DNA from: Plotosus lineatus | Taxonomy: Eukaryota > Chordata > Actinopteri > Siluriformes > Plotosidae | Reading direction: 5' to 3' | DNA: 64,000 nt | NCBI GenBank assembly: GCA_024760905.1 | Contig: CM045729.1 | Coordinates: forward strand, 60,873,580-60,937,579 | Shown here: piece by piece, positions 13,239-26,545 of the stretch | How the letters are laid out: each line of letters begins with the position of its first letter | Numbering within the stretch: the stretch's first letter is position 1 | The notes under the pieces: generated by a model | Told to the model about the DNA's origin: nothing | What the model saw: only the letters and a program-made list of their open reading frames with translations | Databases searched by the model: none | Position numbers and translations under genes: made by a program

Positions 13239-14215
13239 TTTATTGGTTGTCATGAGCTTTTTGATAGAAACAGCCAGTAGAACTGTACTTTTAATCCTCA
13301 AAGGCTATTTGGGAGCCTGTACTTGTTTCCTTTCAGTTGAGTAAAGATGAATCAGTACTGCTATTAACGATTTTTTTTTTTTTTACACAGCTCTCTGTAC
13401 TTCTACTTGAGAACCGTATGTGTGTACTTTAAACACTTCTGTATATAAGAACACCGTGTCTGGCTGAGTCAGTCATATAGACCCAAAGGATTTGCACATG
13501 AGAATTATTTATTCTGAAGTGACAACAGAGGAAAAAATGCTATCGTTAACCTACTTTTGTAGCAGTGGACCACACTGAAGTTAGCGAATGTGCAGTTATG
13601 CCTTGGTTAAATGTTAAATTTGAGTCAGATTTAATTATGTAGGTAGATAAAGATCACTGGTTAGTGTGTAATGCAAAGGAATCTATGCAGTTTCCTTTCA
13701 AACGTATATCTTGACCAATTAGTGTAAATTAAATAAAAACCCCATCAATGCAGAAAACACTGCCAGCTTGCCTTTTCCCTATAGTGCATCCTGGTTTCTT
13801 CTCTTCACCAGGTAAGTGACATGAGAAGTAAAAAAAAAAAAAAATCAGACAAATAAAAAAAATCTATATTTATCAAGGAACAAAATAAAAACAAATCATT
13901 CCATCTATTTCTCTATAGATCCTTTATTCAAGTTTAAACACTTCTGCAGGCAGTTTCTACTGGAAAAGTCCTTCTTTGCAGAATTCTGTGTGCTGTCGTT
14001 CATATCAGCAATCAGCTTTGTTTTGACCTTCTGATCCGTGCTCTCCAGCTTTGAACTTCACAGGCCCAGTTTTTCCTCTTGGTAGCCACTGCTTTGATTA
14101 CATTTTACTTTTTGGGTCATACTGGTAAATACCATGTTTGTCTCCAATGACACACTGGTTTTTTTTTTTTTTTTTTTTTTAACGTTTAACTTGCTTCAAT
14201 TTTGATTAAAAGTGC
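12959..14215. other. CLASP1 intron 6, no gene seen
   Basis: Unrecognised intron sequence with a GA microsatellite at about 13,197-13,236 and several homopolymer A/T runs. Confidence 0.5.
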
Positions 14216-14524
14216 AAAAGGTAAAGTCCATTGGGCTTTTTACACCTGAGCCATAGTGGCTCATCGGACCGGTACTTAACCCCGATTTACATAGCGTCAA
14301 GTGACTAGGAGTACAGCTCCTCCTGGATTGGACGCTAGTCCATCGCAGGTTACTTTCCCAGTATATTTTTTTACTGGTATCCACTTATACTGCTGGGTGA
14401 ACAGAGGCACACTTGTGGTTAAGACCTTGCCCAAGGGTCTTAGCACAGTGTGGGTCTAACTGGGATTTGGCCACACAACCTCTCGATCATGAGTGCAGCC
14501 CCTAACCACTACACCACCTGCGCC
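14216..14524 (-). mobile_element. SINE family B
   Basis: Minus strand begins ggcgcaggtggtgtagtggt (tRNA-like A box) and continues ttaggggctgcactcatgat, then cttgggcaaggtcttaacc, ggactagcgtccaatcc and gagccactatggctcaggtg. Same family at 21,868-22,155 and 35,952-36,266. Confidence 0.8.
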
Positions 14525-15213
14525 AAACGTGTAAAAGAAAGGTCAGAAAAAAAGTTTATTTTCAATTCTGAGCAACATGAGATTCCAACTGCATTGGCGA
14601 TTGCATCGACTGTAATTCAGTGATCCTACTCCAACAGATTCAGAAAGAGCTTGACTTTTTCCAATCTTGGATTTTGCAATTCCGTGGATCATCAAGCTCT
14701 TACCTACCCTCCTTACATCGGTTAACCCAATCATAAATAGCTGCTCTAAATGGGAAAGAGTTCCCATAACCTGTTGCAAAGGTTCGATAAGTTTAACAGG
14801 TTTTCATTAAAGTTTAGTTAAAAATTAGATGTTTGCTCAGATTTCAAAATTGGTCATGTTTGAAAGTTGAAAACACTGAATAAATAAAACACAACACAAT
14901 GCAAAGCTTGAAAAGGACATGAGCAAACTTGTCATAGCTGGTCGTGACATCTCAGAGATGTGCCTGATCATGGCGCCTATACCTGGCCATCCACATGATG
15001 CAAAAAAAAATGTTATCCGCCCAGGCTACCCTGGGAAGAAACATTAAGCTTATGAAAGAAGCCAGCATCATTGCTATGATGGTGTATATTAAACTGTTTA
15101 TGTAGGAGATTCTGGTGCTCAAAAGCCACCTGAAAGCATTTTTGGCAGAGGCACTTTGACCGGCCTACAGCAACATGCAGCACATACACAGCGACAGACC
15201 CACAAATACTACA

Positions 15214-15251
<38 letters not shown>

Positions 15252-15327
15252 ATATACATACACACAGAGATCTCCTGTACTCTGTGTTCGGACTCCTTTC
15301 TAGATAACTTTTGCATTCATTCATTTT

Positions 15328-15607
15328 CTGAATTGCAGGGAGGCTGGTGCCTATCTCAGCCAGCTCTGGGCAAGTACACCCTCAACAGCTCACCAGGCAA
15401 TCGCAGGGCAGAAACACACTGAAGGTTATGCAGCCTACTCTTGACAAAAGTTAGCAATGGTTCTTTTACATGTCCTCTCACCACAGACAGTGAGAGACAT
15501 GGCCAGTTAAGCTGCACTGGGGGGACTGTGACAATCTGTTGAGTGGGGCTTGAACCCCCAACCTTCGGATCAGTGATCCAGCACCTTACTAGCAGGCCAC
15601 CACCGCA
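15328..15607 (-). mobile_element. SINE family A with L2-type tail
   Basis: Minus strand: tRNA-like head (gatcactgatccgaaggttg), body ccagtgcagcttaactgg, then directly after gtgtttctg the tail switches to ccctgcgattgcctggtgag ... ggctgagataggcaccagcc and ends cagaaaatgaatgaatg. This tail differs from that of the copy at 2,425 but equals that at 23,260 and 47,693. Confidence 0.82.
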
Positions 15608-15795
15608 TGCTCTCCATGTGCATTAGCACTGGTGACCAATGTTAGATGCCAATTTTCATGTTAAATATAAACCTCATCTAACCATCAACCACTGTGTTCA
15701 GTGTAAGTGGCAATAAAATAGTAGGATTTGAAACCATAGTTTAATGAAAGAACACATGAACATGAGTATGATTATGCACACACTGAGTCTCTCAC

Positions 15796-15893
15796 CTTGA
15801 TTGTGGCAATCCTTTCTTGCTGAGGTCCACTCTAACCCTTTCTCCAACATGTCGATATATTTCCACAAGACAATTCATGGCACTGTCCCTAAC
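15796..15893 (-). CDS. CLASP1: CLASP1 coding exon 6
   Basis: Acceptor ttactag, then VRDSAMNCLVEIYRHVGERV, RVDLSKKGLPQS (residues 183-214) and AG, then donor GTGAGA; Arg215 is split across the junction. Continues the helical repeat of exon 5. The TA-flanked element at 15,956-16,580 begins about 60 bp upstream of the acceptor without disturbing it. Confidence 0.93.
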
Positions 15894-15955
15894 CTAGTAA
15901 GAAATGGGATCAAATTCTTACGCAAACAAATGCACAAAAAAATGACTTGGAATTA

Positions 15956-16580
15956 CAGTCGGCCCCCAATTTACGAAGACCCCTTTGTACGAAATCCCCA
16001 GATTACAAAAAACATTTTCTTGAGTTTCTGTCCCCGAAATACGAAACACCCCCTTCTTACAAAAAGAAATTCAAAATTCAAACTCGCCAATCAAAATTTC
16101 ACACGACACGCGAGTTGCTCTCTCATTGGCTGTCTCTCAACATCCCGCCCCACTGGCCTCCCAGATAGAGACAGAAGGAAGCTTCAATCTTTAGTTTAGT
16201 TTTTTTTTAAGTTTAAGTTTTTAAGTTTTAATTCAGTAAATATTTAATAAATGTGGGCGCATTTGAGCTCATCTGGAATTCCGATCCCTCACGGAATCAA
16301 ATTAAAGTTGAGTTTGTCAAGCAGAGATGCTTTGAAATCACATCTTGTGGGCGTGGCCCACAGTGAGCGCACGAGAGAGAGAAGGAATAACGCTTTAGTT
16401 TTGTTTTTTTAAGTTGTTTAATTCAGTAAATGTTTCATAAATGTGGGCGCATTTGAGCTTATTTGGCATCCCGATCCCTCAAGGAATCAAATTAAAGTTG
16501 AGTTTGTCCAGCAGGGAATACGCTTTGAATTCACGTCTTGTGGGCGTGGCCCGTAGTGCCCGTAAATTGGGGACCGACTG
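15956..16580. mobile_element. TA-flanked DNA element, GTCGGCCCCC family (copy 1)
   Basis: Ends cagtcggcccccaatttacg and cgtaaattggggaccgactg are a near-perfect inverted repeat with TA flanks. The interior contains an imperfect direct duplication (about 16,210-16,360 and 16,400-16,560, both with aatgtgggcgcatttgagct and gtgggcgtggccc). Lies in CLASP1 intron 6 immediately upstream of exon 6. Confidence 0.85.
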
Positions 16581-17401
16581 TATAACATTTTAATTCATCA
16601 AGAAATTAAAAGGATTTTCTTTGGTAATATTAGGAGTCTTATAATTAACTATTCATTGTAAAAAAAATAATAATAATAATAATAATAATAATTAAGATAC
16701 AAACATTCATATTCACAAAATACAAAGAATTAAACTTGTTAAAGGGAAAGATTAGGAGAAGGAAGACAAAATTACAATAAATATTTTAGACATATGTGAA
16801 CATGAAGAAAAATGGTTGATTAATAATCTAATTATTTTCGTTGCGCTTACTTATAAGAAACAACCAGACTATTTGATGCTATGCTCCCAAGTAGAATTAT
16901 AAAGCTTTATTCTTCGGTATAGTAATATAGAGCATATATAGAGCATTGCTCCTATGTAAATTAATGCTAATTTATTCTCACCTTTACACTGCTCATGTAA
17001 TTTATTAATTTATACATCACCTGTAGATGACTACAGTATTCCCACCTTTTATGCTCTTCTTATCTGTACAGAAATGCTTCTAACTGTATATACTGAACAT
17101 AGTGTATATATTGCACTTCTGACTGGATGCTAAACTGTATTTAATTATAATGACAACAAAGATGAATATAATCTAATCTAATCTGTAAAGATACACTTTC
17201 TAAAGATCACCACAAGGGGGCTCCCTAGCTCACAGAAGAAGAGTTAATTTCTCTGAGTGGCAAAGAATATTTCCTCACATTGATTTAATTAGATCAAACA
17301 AGGCAGTCACATTTTATGGCACAACTGAATCATTATATCATGACATTACATTAAAGCTTTTTAAATGTAAAACTAGTGCATAAACATAAAAGGTTGCAAA
17401 C
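16581..17401. repeat. CLASP1 intron 5 with probable LINE 3' end
   Basis: About 16,920-17,190 (plus strand) ends aattataatgacaacaaagatgaatataatctaatctaatc, written here in parts as aatgacaacaaagatgaa and (atcta)n, like the 3' terminus of CR1/L2-type fish LINEs. An AAT repeat is at about 16,667-16,692. Confidence 0.45.
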
Positions 17402-17477
17402 CTGGCTTGTGGGGTCTCCCAACAGATTACATATGTGTGGTACAATTTTGTTCAGAGTTAAACCCTGGGCTCCATGC
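17402..17477 (-). CDS. CLASP1: CLASP1 coding exon 5
   Basis: Acceptor attttag, one base completing Ala157, then HGAQGLTLNKIVPHICNLLG, DPTSQ (residues 158-182), donor GTTTGC in phase 0. It matches the KIVPHICNLLGDP helix-turn of the first TOG-like domain. No in-frame stop across the exon. Confidence 0.92.
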
Positions 17478-17828
17478 CTAAAATAAATAAAAAAAAAACC
17501 AATAAGATAGAATGCAAATTAATGCATGATGGACAACAGAACTCCTGAAAAACTAAATTTCTCAAATTTCCAGTTTACACTTAAATGTTCAAGCTTCTCG
17601 CTGGCAGATTGTGGGTAATATCAGATATGAATGGGTATCAGACACGCTGCTCTTCAGCAGTAGGTGCTTTCACTATGCAACATTTACGCTTAATGTTACT
17701 CTATGTATAAAACTATAACAGAACTGAAGAAGTCTGAACAAACGAGAAGACACATCCATTAGGTTTACATGATAAACCTGGACAACTGCACATTCAAAGA
17801 AGACCATGATAAAGAAAGTATGACCTAC

Positions 17829-17920
17829 GCATTTAAAGTTGCAATAAGACAAAGACAGACTCCTTCTCTGGTCCTGTTGTTTTTGTGTTTGAATCCCCCC
17901 AACATTCTGTCCCACACGTA
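17829..17920 (-). CDS. CLASP1: CLASP1 coding exon 4
   Basis: Acceptor ccccacag, then YVWDRMLGGFKHKN, NRTREGVCLCLIATLN (residues 127-156) and GC, then donor GTAGGT. The acceptor is preceded by a strong T/C tract. The exon ends in phase 2 and is completed to Ala by the first base of exon 5. The Asn-Asn-Arg stretch replaces the Asn-Phe-Arg I recall for mammals. Confidence 0.92.
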
Positions 17921-18379
17921 CTGTGGGGAAAAAAAAAACAACAACAACAACAACAAAAAAAACTTTCAGTGACATTACAATTAGCTATGCAATAACCAAA
18001 CAGTTAGACTTGGTATTAATACAAGTGTAATGATCATTTATATTTGTGACCCGCCACCAAAGTGAGTAATATGTCAGAAATTATTAATTTAGAGTTATTG
18101 GTTCCATTTCATTCCTGAAATCCAAATTTTTAAATGATACCAAATTATAACACCAAATACTTTTGGAGTAACTAATTAAAACCTGTCAGGAATTTTCAGG
18201 CTTTTAAGAATGTAACTTTAGAGAAACTCGTGTTTAAAGTTAAATTTAGTATTTAATCATTTACAACTTAATACCCACTTTGCTCTGATTATCACATTTT
18301 TAAAGAAACCTACAAATAGTGTACTAAAGTGAATGGTACAGAGTTCATGTAAAGTTATGAATTGTCAGTGTAGAACAAC

Positions 18380-18483
18380 CTGTGGGTTAGCAGCCTGGTC
18401 CATAATCTTCAGCAGCAGTGTCTGGTCTTGGTCTCTGACTTGATCTTTGGCATCACCTAATCGATCTATCAGGCTGGGTAAAA
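18380..18483 (-). CDS. CLASP1: CLASP1 coding exon 3
   Basis: Acceptor ctcag, two bases completing Val92, then LPSLIDRLGDAKDQVR, DQDQTLLLKIMDQAANPQ (residues 93-126), then donor GTTGTT, phase 0. The D-A-K-D-x-V-R turn and the KIMDQAANPQ helix are strongly conserved in the family. The GTTGTT donor is weak, but the frame and the next exon fit. Confidence 0.93.
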
Positions 18484-18647
18484 CTGAGACAGAAACAAAT
18501 ACAAAATATACAAATTAATCAACTAAATTGTTAGACACATATCTGACAGGAATGCCTCCATTTGTGATACACTCCTGATATAATCAATGCAAAATCTTGA
18601 ATATATATAGTAAAAACGGATAACTAAATAAAACCAGACTATCTTAC

Positions 18648-18726
18648 CCGTGCCAATTTGGGTCCGAAAGCGGTCTTGCAGTCTCGTCACTAATGCAGAC
18701 AAAATGTCAATTCCCAGCAAAGCCAA
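18648..18726 (-). CDS. CLASP1: CLASP1 coding exon 2
   Basis: Acceptor catttag at 18,727 onward, then codons for LALLGIDILSALVTRLQDRF and on to QIGT, plus one base (phase 1), then donor GTAAGA. These residues 66-91 form a helix of the first TOG-like domain. The first residue is Leu (TTG); mammalian CLASPs have Val here, as I recall. Confidence 0.93.
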
Positions 18727-19379
18727 CTAAATGGGGAAAAATAGAAATATCCAATGATCAATAGAAAATATTTAAACTACGTGTACAATATGCCGGTTTC
18801 AATCAGAAATATCTTTGGGACACACACACACTGGTCCCCATCAGGTTCATGAAATAAAACATGTTCTTTCTGTAACAGAATACACTCACTGAAGACTTCT
18901 AGGAACACTTTAATAATGAAGGGGAAGTTCTCCACTTGCTTGGATTTGATATGGAATCCTTGACATTATGGAAAATATTCTTTAAAATTCTGATGGATGT
19001 TGATATGATTGCATTACGCAATTCTTGCAGAAACACAGAGGAGGTCCATGTGTTTACATCAACAAAAACTGGTGTTCCAATGCCATTCAATGGTTCAAAG
19101 ATATTCACTGCTATTCAGATATAGATTATCTGATGGTACGGTGTATACCTTTTTATCTGATGACAGAGCTCATCTCTGTACTTATAATAGTAGCTTATGT
19201 GCGGCCCCAAGCTAATCTTAAGCTAGCCGTTGAGCTAATACAACACACTGCATTAAAAAACAGATAGCAGCATAGCCAAACTGTGTTATAGTTGCGGCGG
19301 GCGACTTTAATCATATAAACCTGAAATCTGTTCTGCCAGATTCTATAAAAATGTAAGTTTTCTGAAGAGAGCGAGAGAG
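18727..19379. other. Start of CLASP1 intron 1, no gene seen
   Basis: Unique-looking AT-rich sequence; open frames here have no recognisable product. Confidence 0.4.
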
Positions 19380-19920
19380 AAAAAAAACCCAAACTGGAAC
19401 AGGTCTACACCAACATCCCTGCTCTTCCAGAGAGGGAAGCAGCAGCACCAGATCAGAGCCAGCCTGCACAGGGTCATGCTGAGGAAGGCTACTGGTCCAG
19501 ACAGAGTAACAGGAAGAGTACTTAAGCATGTGGAGACCAACTAGCAGGGGTTTTCACCACCATTTTTAACCTCTTGCTACTGCAATGTATGGTTCCCACC
19601 TGCCTCAAAACAGCGACCATCATTCCAGTGACTAAGAGCACAGCAAGCTTCCTAAACGACTACCACCCAGTTGCCCCCAACCCCCATAATCACCAAATGT
19701 TTCAAGAGACTCATCCTGTCTCACATCAAGGCTGTCATGCTGATCTCGATCCACACCAGTTTGCATACAGATCAAACAATTTAACAGAGGATGCCGTCAA
19801 TATAGTCCTACAACACAGTCAGACAGCAGAAACTCCTATGTGAGGATGCGGTTCATAGACTTCAGCGCCACTTTTACCACAGTTTAACCACATAAACTGG
19901 TTCAGAAACTTCCCACTTGT
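19380..19920 (+). mobile_element. L2/CR1-type LINE fragment (reverse transcriptase remnant)
   Basis: Plus strand reads [29 protein letters not shown], then [20 protein letters not shown] and [13 protein letters not shown] with frameshifts and stops. These match the finger and palm entry of CR1-clade reverse transcriptases (TIIPVPK ... NDYRPVAL ... [16 protein letters not shown] ... FIDFSSAFNT). No FADD box and no endonuclease. Confidence 0.75.
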
Positions 19921-21867
19921 TCTATGTTGACAGTTAGTTTCCTACAATACATGGCTATCCTCTGTGTATTGTGCAGTACATCACAACGCTGAGAACAATA
20001 CAACACCACAGACAATATAAACATTAATTTTAAATCAGTTTGGATTAATCAATTCAGATACTGATATCGAGATACATACCATAAACATGTGAATGCAGGT
20101 TAAAAAGAGACCTCTTCTATTATACTCAGTCTACGCACTCTGCTATCAGCGGATGGGCTTGACGGTATAATCCTAATCCTTTCTTTGCAGACTAAGGAAA
20201 ATTACAATAATTATGATGGCAAAGAAAGCTAGAAGAGCACTACGCCAGATGGCTGCAAGGGATAATTTTGTTTTGTGTGCCATCTGAATCAATTCGATTC
20301 ATTCATTAACCTGACACTCCGTCTCATCACCCTTCGTATATCCTCTTAACATTCTATACAACCCATGCACTGCACTTCTCTTTTTTGATCTGCGCATGTC
20401 TGGACACACGGAGTAGTAGTATTTCTAACTGTTGGAAGAGCCTTATGAGATTAATGACCACATCACCTACGAATATGATCCAGAGCTTTCATGAGAGGTA
20501 GAAAGTAAATAGTAGTAGGTAACACTGGTTCCTCACGGTCTATTCACAGAATTTCCAGTGTAGTACTGTAGATGGCAGATGTACAGCAAGTCTGCTGTGT
20601 TTGTTCACACCTGGCATTGACATGACTAAGTATGACATACTTAAACAGATAGTCGAGACCTGTAGCTGATCACACCTGACGTTATGAATGTGCCTCCAGG
20701 TATCAGTTGTCATCGCAGCTTGTATTTTTACCCTGCTAGTGCATTCATGCAGTTAATTTGCTGGTCTGTTATTGTTGTCGGGAATCCAACAGGAATCCTC
20801 TTTGAGACACATTGACCAACACTTATTACTGTCTACTTACAATCAGACGGCCAGGATACTAGTGTAAACAAGGCCCGAGCTGCTCCAGTGATTTCAGCAC
20901 TTGGATAATTATCTACTCTGTCAGTCTACTGAAACATTATTCCATGCTTATCAGCATTACTGACTCAGGCCATGTCAGCCTGCAAAGTGCCACTGCTGGC
21001 CCACTACACACACAGAAACCTTATTTACAGAGACAATCTAGAAAATTACGGGCCATATAGTTTGCATATAAACTACATGAGATAAAGCTGCATTTATATC
21101 CAGCGGTACATCTGGATTACCATACACTGTGCAATTCATGACCACACTCCATTGTTGTCAACAAAAATGAGAACATTACACCTCATATCTTATTCAGAGT
21201 GGTTTTACATTTCCAGTGCCGATGCCTGGCACACAAACCCTTACGCTGTCCATGTCACCTTAGCGCTCAAGTCAGAAATTATCGTGGAGCACTTTTTATG
21301 ACATGTTTTGGGAACCACGTAAATACATTTTTGGTAGACGCACCAGTGTGACGTGAAACTACACATCTACATCATATGAAACACCAGGAGGGAGCAAGCA
21401 TTAGTGTGCAAGTGTGTGTGTGAGAATGGAGTACTAATAGTACCTTTTTACTGCAATACATTTTCTTTTTAGGTGCAATTTGCTGCATCATTTGCATAAC
21501 AGGAAGCAGTTTTGACATTGCAAGTCAACTCAGTGAACCAACTGTCAAAAGCAACAACAAGAGAAAAAAAGCATAACGTATTCACTGTAAGTTTACAGTG
21601 GATTGACAAGAGAATTCAGAAGTTTGCGCGAGCCTGCATGTTGCCCATTATCCAGAATTGTTCTGACAAATAGGCAAATGAATGGGCCACTGAGTTATCA
21701 GTGTGACTATAATAGCAAGCCCATTACCAAACTAGTCATCCAACATGCTGCTAGTTAACCAGCCACCGATTTAGCTAGGTACTCAACGTAAACAACCACA
21801 AGCTAAATAACAACAAGTTCCATGCAGTTTTCATTGTCTCCAAATAATTTTCATTAGTTTCATAATA
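19921..21867. other. CLASP1 intron 1, no gene seen
   Basis: About 1.9 kb without a recognisable gene or repeat family; frames are short and lack domain motifs. Confidence 0.4.
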
Positions 21868-22155
21868 GGTAACGCAAGTCTGTTGGGCTTTTTACACCCA
21901 TGTCAGGTGGCTCATCAGGCTGGAGTTTATCACTGGTTTCTTGTAGCGTAAAATGAAAAGGAGTTCTACTGTTCTTGGATGTGACGTTCGTCCATCTCAG
22001 GTTACCTTCCCAGTACATTTTTTTAATTTATTATTATTATTTTTTTAAATGGTACCCATTTACATTTTTGGGTGGACAGAGGCACACTTGTGGTTAAGAC
22101 CTGGCAAAGGGATCCTACCATGGTTGGATAATAACAAGCAATTCGAACCCATATA
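21868..22155 (-). mobile_element. SINE family B, degraded
   Basis: Carries the family blocks on the minus strand (aagtgtgcctctgtccaccc, ggatgtgacgttcgtcc complement, gagccacctgacatggg). The tRNA-like head end is eroded. Confidence 0.65.
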
Positions 22156-23245
22156 ATAGCTAAGATTCATTCATAATTTTAATTCCCTGTTGCACATTTA
22201 AGCTGGTTTAAAAAGGTCGACTGCAGACAGATTCAAAATTTGCATCAGGTAGTGCAGACAAGTGCTAATAACTTTATTTATGTTCAGTTATTCTGTCCAA
22301 GCTGTTCTTACTAAATTATATTTTACCATATGTAAAAACAGCATGATATCAACATTACATATGCGACATTTTTAATTATCATCTCTGGCCAGAAAATATA
22401 CAAATTATTTATACTCTCACTCTCTCTGCCAGGTTGTTTTCACTGAGTTTCCAAACCACTGCCAGATACAACTGAAGTATATTTGCCAAGGTAGGCAAAA
22501 TCAGGATGGCACATTCTTAACGTTGTGCAAAAAGAAATTAATTTAAAAACCAATCAGCTCAATCAGTGCGAGGTATTCGAGAAAATGAGTAATGAGTCTG
22601 TCCAGGATGATTGTTGCCCTTTGAAATGTATTGCCTGAATGACTGAATATGTTGCAACTGTTACTTCATCTGAGAAATTCTCCTGGTTTTAGTACACTAG
22701 AAATGTGCCGAAATCCCACTCAAAGAATTAACGGGTCTTTATTGCATCAAGCTTTTAATTGACAGGCTCCCCCCACCCCCACACCTTGTCAGTTAGACTC
22801 TAGACACAGTTTAGTTCCTGTGCAAGAACCCAGGTGAGATAAAGGAAAGACCAGACAAATGTCCAGGTGTATAATGCTTCCTCACATCCCACACGCCACA
22901 AGAACGATTATTATAAGTGTGAGAATCTGAAATGGAATCATCACCATCAACTTTAAAAACACAGCTCAACATGTCAAGCCTGAATACATAAAATTAAATC
23001 ATAATAATTTCAAAAATTAGGATTGTTATACTGTATTGATCTCACTAATGAAATTATTGCCTATGAATATAACCCATCCAAAGTGAACACATACACTCAG
23101 AGCAGTGGACTGCCACACACATTGGGACGCCCGGAGAGCAGTTAGGGGTTGGGGGCCATACTCAAGGGAAATTCACACAAGAATGTGGAGGAATCTAACG
23201 TGCAGCTCATCCACACATATTCTAACAACAATATTTCTTGTCAAT
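22156..23245. other. CLASP1 intron 1, no gene seen
   Basis: No recognisable gene; low-copy-looking intron sequence. Confidence 0.4.
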
Positions 23246-23259
23246 AAAACCCTCCAACT

Positions 23260-23514
23260 CCCCAGTGCAGCTAACTGGGTTATCAAAGGCCGGCCATGTC
23301 TCTCACTGTCTATGGTGTGAGGCATGTAAAAGAACCATTGCTGACTTCCGACAAGAGTAGGCTGCAAAGCCGTCAGCGTGTTTCTGCCCTGCGATGGCCT
23401 GGCGAGCTGTCCAGGGTGTACTCTGCCCTCGCCCGAAGTTGGCTGGGATGGGCGCCAGCCTCCCCGCGACCCTAATTAGGATTAAGCGGCTACAGAAAAT
23501 GAACTGAACTGATG
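23260..23514 (+). mobile_element. Headless SINE A with L2-type tail and target-site duplication
   Basis: Starts exactly at ccccagtgcagctaactggg with no tRNA head, runs through the shared body to gtgtttctg, then switches to ccctgcgatggcctggcgag ... gcgaccctaattaggattaa and ends cagaaaatgaactg. The 14-bp aaaaccctccaact flanks it perfectly (23,246-23,259 and 23,515-23,528), so this shorter unit was itself retroposed. Confidence 0.87.
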
Positions 23515-23528
23515 AAAACCCTCCAACT

Positions 23529-25813
23529 TCTTAATTCATATGAGGGAATCCAAGTAACTGAGCCATCTATAATCAGCTGCACTACTCCACATTCACAAGA
23601 GCCATGCTGGCAACCTCAGAGCGACACCAGTAGCAGCGGGGATGAAGATGATCACACAACAATTCAGGAAGCTAAACACCATTAAACTCTGTTATCAACA
23701 AAACGGTCCAATAAAAACAAGATCGGCTGTCGAACAAAACAATATCTTACAGGATCATATTCAGTACAGAAATGATACGTAATCATTTTGCAGTTTGTTA
23801 CTCCACAGTACAAGGACATGATACAGGAAGGTAAAGTGGGTGTACACCACAGTGAGTTATGCCCAAGAATATGCTTTGACTGTTCATGTATCATCACTAT
23901 GTTACTGTCATGTCATAATTGATGAACAGCAATAACAGTGTACCATTTAACTTTACTTCAAACTTGATATTTAAGTATAGAAAAGATAAGAAAAAAGAAA
24001 GAAAGAAGCACAGAGACACACTCAACTACAGAGGTCATCATTTCAAAAGTAGAACCCTTTCAAAACATTCAAACAAATATTGTGTACACCAGAGGTGTAA
24101 CCTCATCTCATTCCTCTTGGCACAAATGGAAAACAAATATTATTTGGCACATACATGGACAGGTTTGTTCAGTAATTCTCACGTTACAGTCACTTGGACA
24201 ACTGATAGAGGTTGTCAGGGACACGTCCTGCTACACTACATTAGTAGACTGAATGCTAATGGGGCCTCATACTTAAGAGATCTTTTTTTTTTTTTTTTGG
24301 TCACCGATACATGAAACGGGTTGCGTTACATTGTCTTTGTTCCATTAGTTGATATTTTCTCCATGATTCCCACCCAAGAGTCATATCTTTTCTTTATATG
24401 ACATTTATCAGCTAGGGGGCGTGAAAGCTAATACATCTGACACTCATGAAGCCAGACAGCCACATTTTTCGCATCAGGCAGCACAACACACTAAGACAAA
24501 GGTCTTATGTACCCTCACCCGTATCCCAGTCCAATGATTGGTGACTGTTGCTGTGATTGACAGGGGAGTGAGAGTATGAACCTCCTCCCCCCAGGAGAGC
24601 AGAGGCAAGTTTAGTTTGTTGGGTCTTGGATTTTTCAAGAGTCTTGACCCTCACTTTAAACAATTTTGCATCACTGCACAGATCAGATACGATCAGATAA
24701 CCCTTTTCTATTTATTTAAACATTGAAGGAAACCACTAATGAAACTAATACTATGCAAAGTCCTTCTCTACTCACCACTCCCTCACAAACACTCAACTCA
24801 TTTGTAAGCACACATGAGCATGGGCCTGGGGGTGTGTTTGTCACTGATGACATTTTTTATATAAAAAGGGAGTTTCTAATAAATCTAATCTAATAAATCA
24901 CTCAAAACGAGCCTGTTCCAAATGTTCCATAAGCAATTAGTAATGCTTGTATATTTTTAGTGAGTTTCAAATGTTAGTCTCAAATCTTCACAACAGTCCA
25001 GACATTGTAAGTATGGATGGTGCATTCATAAACATTCTTTGAAAATGAATGTCTGCAGTAGTTATAATAAAGCACACCTAGATGTCAGTTCGAAACTGGG
25101 GTACTCCTACCTAAAACGTTTCTGACAAGTGTTTAGGAGGCTGCATCTCCCAAACGACAATTGAATTAACAAACTCTGACACAAATAAACCACTTCATAC
25201 AAGAAATGACACCACATCACTTTTATCCACAGTGTTACTTTTATTCACTGAGGACTGACTGGATAGCTTGGCATGGGAGAGATCATTTATACTGATGTTA
25301 TTCTTTATGAGTTATGCGCCAGCTGTTTCTCAGCTTGACAGAGTAGTACTGGATTTTGTGCACAACCGTCCATAAAAGGAAATAAAGATTTTAGAATTAT
25401 AAATAAGGGCAGCCCAGGTGAAGAGTTTCATTTCAGGAACATTTGAGTTATTTTGTCTTATGACCGCCTTGCCACTAGCAGTTCAAGGTTGGCATTGCTG
25501 AGGTCTAAAGTCAGAAAACATTACAATGTCATGGCATCATAATATGGATCAATAATCTAAAACATAATTTACATAAATAAATATTGATATATACATTTTT
25601 TGATTATTGATGGTGAATAAATTATATTTATCAGCAAATCATGTTGTTGAAATGTAAGCACTTGTACATGCATTACACTTTATGTTACTCGAATGATCGC
25701 TTTATCTTTTAAACATTCTCACAAGCAACAATTCTGAAAATGTATGTACATTTTTTTTCCCTGACAAAAAGAAAAAAGTTTAAATTTCCTAAAATGTTTA
25801 AGATTTCTATGTA
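23529..25813. other. CLASP1 intron 1, no gene seen
   Basis: 2.3 kb without recognised gene or named repeat; short frames only. Confidence 0.4.
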
Positions 25814-26492
25814 CAGTCGGCCCCCAACTTATGAAACCCCCCGAGTATGAAAATTCAGTTACGAAAAACATTTTCCGAAGTTTTCGTCCCCGGGATACGA
25901 AAACAACCTCCTCTTACGAAAAGCGCCAGATGCACCATTCAAAATTCAAGCGCGCCAATCAAAATTTCACACGATGCGCGAGTTGCTCTCTCATTGACTG
26001 TCTCCTAACATCCCTCCCCGCTGGCCTCCCATTGGCTAGGAGGGATGACGCAGCGAACGTGACACATACTTCCTGTACCATACTTCCTGTTTGTCACACG
26101 CGTGAAGGAGAGTTGACTGTTGGCTTGTTTTGAGATTGATCATGCAGCGTTATATTTCGTTATCGCTGAAACCGCTCAACAATCGGGATGATATTGAACG
26201 AGAAGGAGGGAGGAAGAGAGGGAGAGAGAGAGAGAGAGACAGAAGGAGGCTTAACTCTTTAGTTTAGTTTTTTTAAGTTGTTTAATTCAGTAAATGTTTA
26301 ATAAATGTGGATCTCCGATCCCTCAAGGAATCAAGTTAAAGTTGAGTTTGGATCTCCGATCTGTCAAGCAGGGAATGCGCTTTGAATTTCACGTCTTAAA
26401 ATGGGGTCCTGCTTGTGGGCGTGGCCCGCAGTGCCACAATAAACATTTAATGTGTATACAATATACATTTAATGCGTGCTGTATTGTGTGTT

Positions 26493-26545
<53 letters not shown>

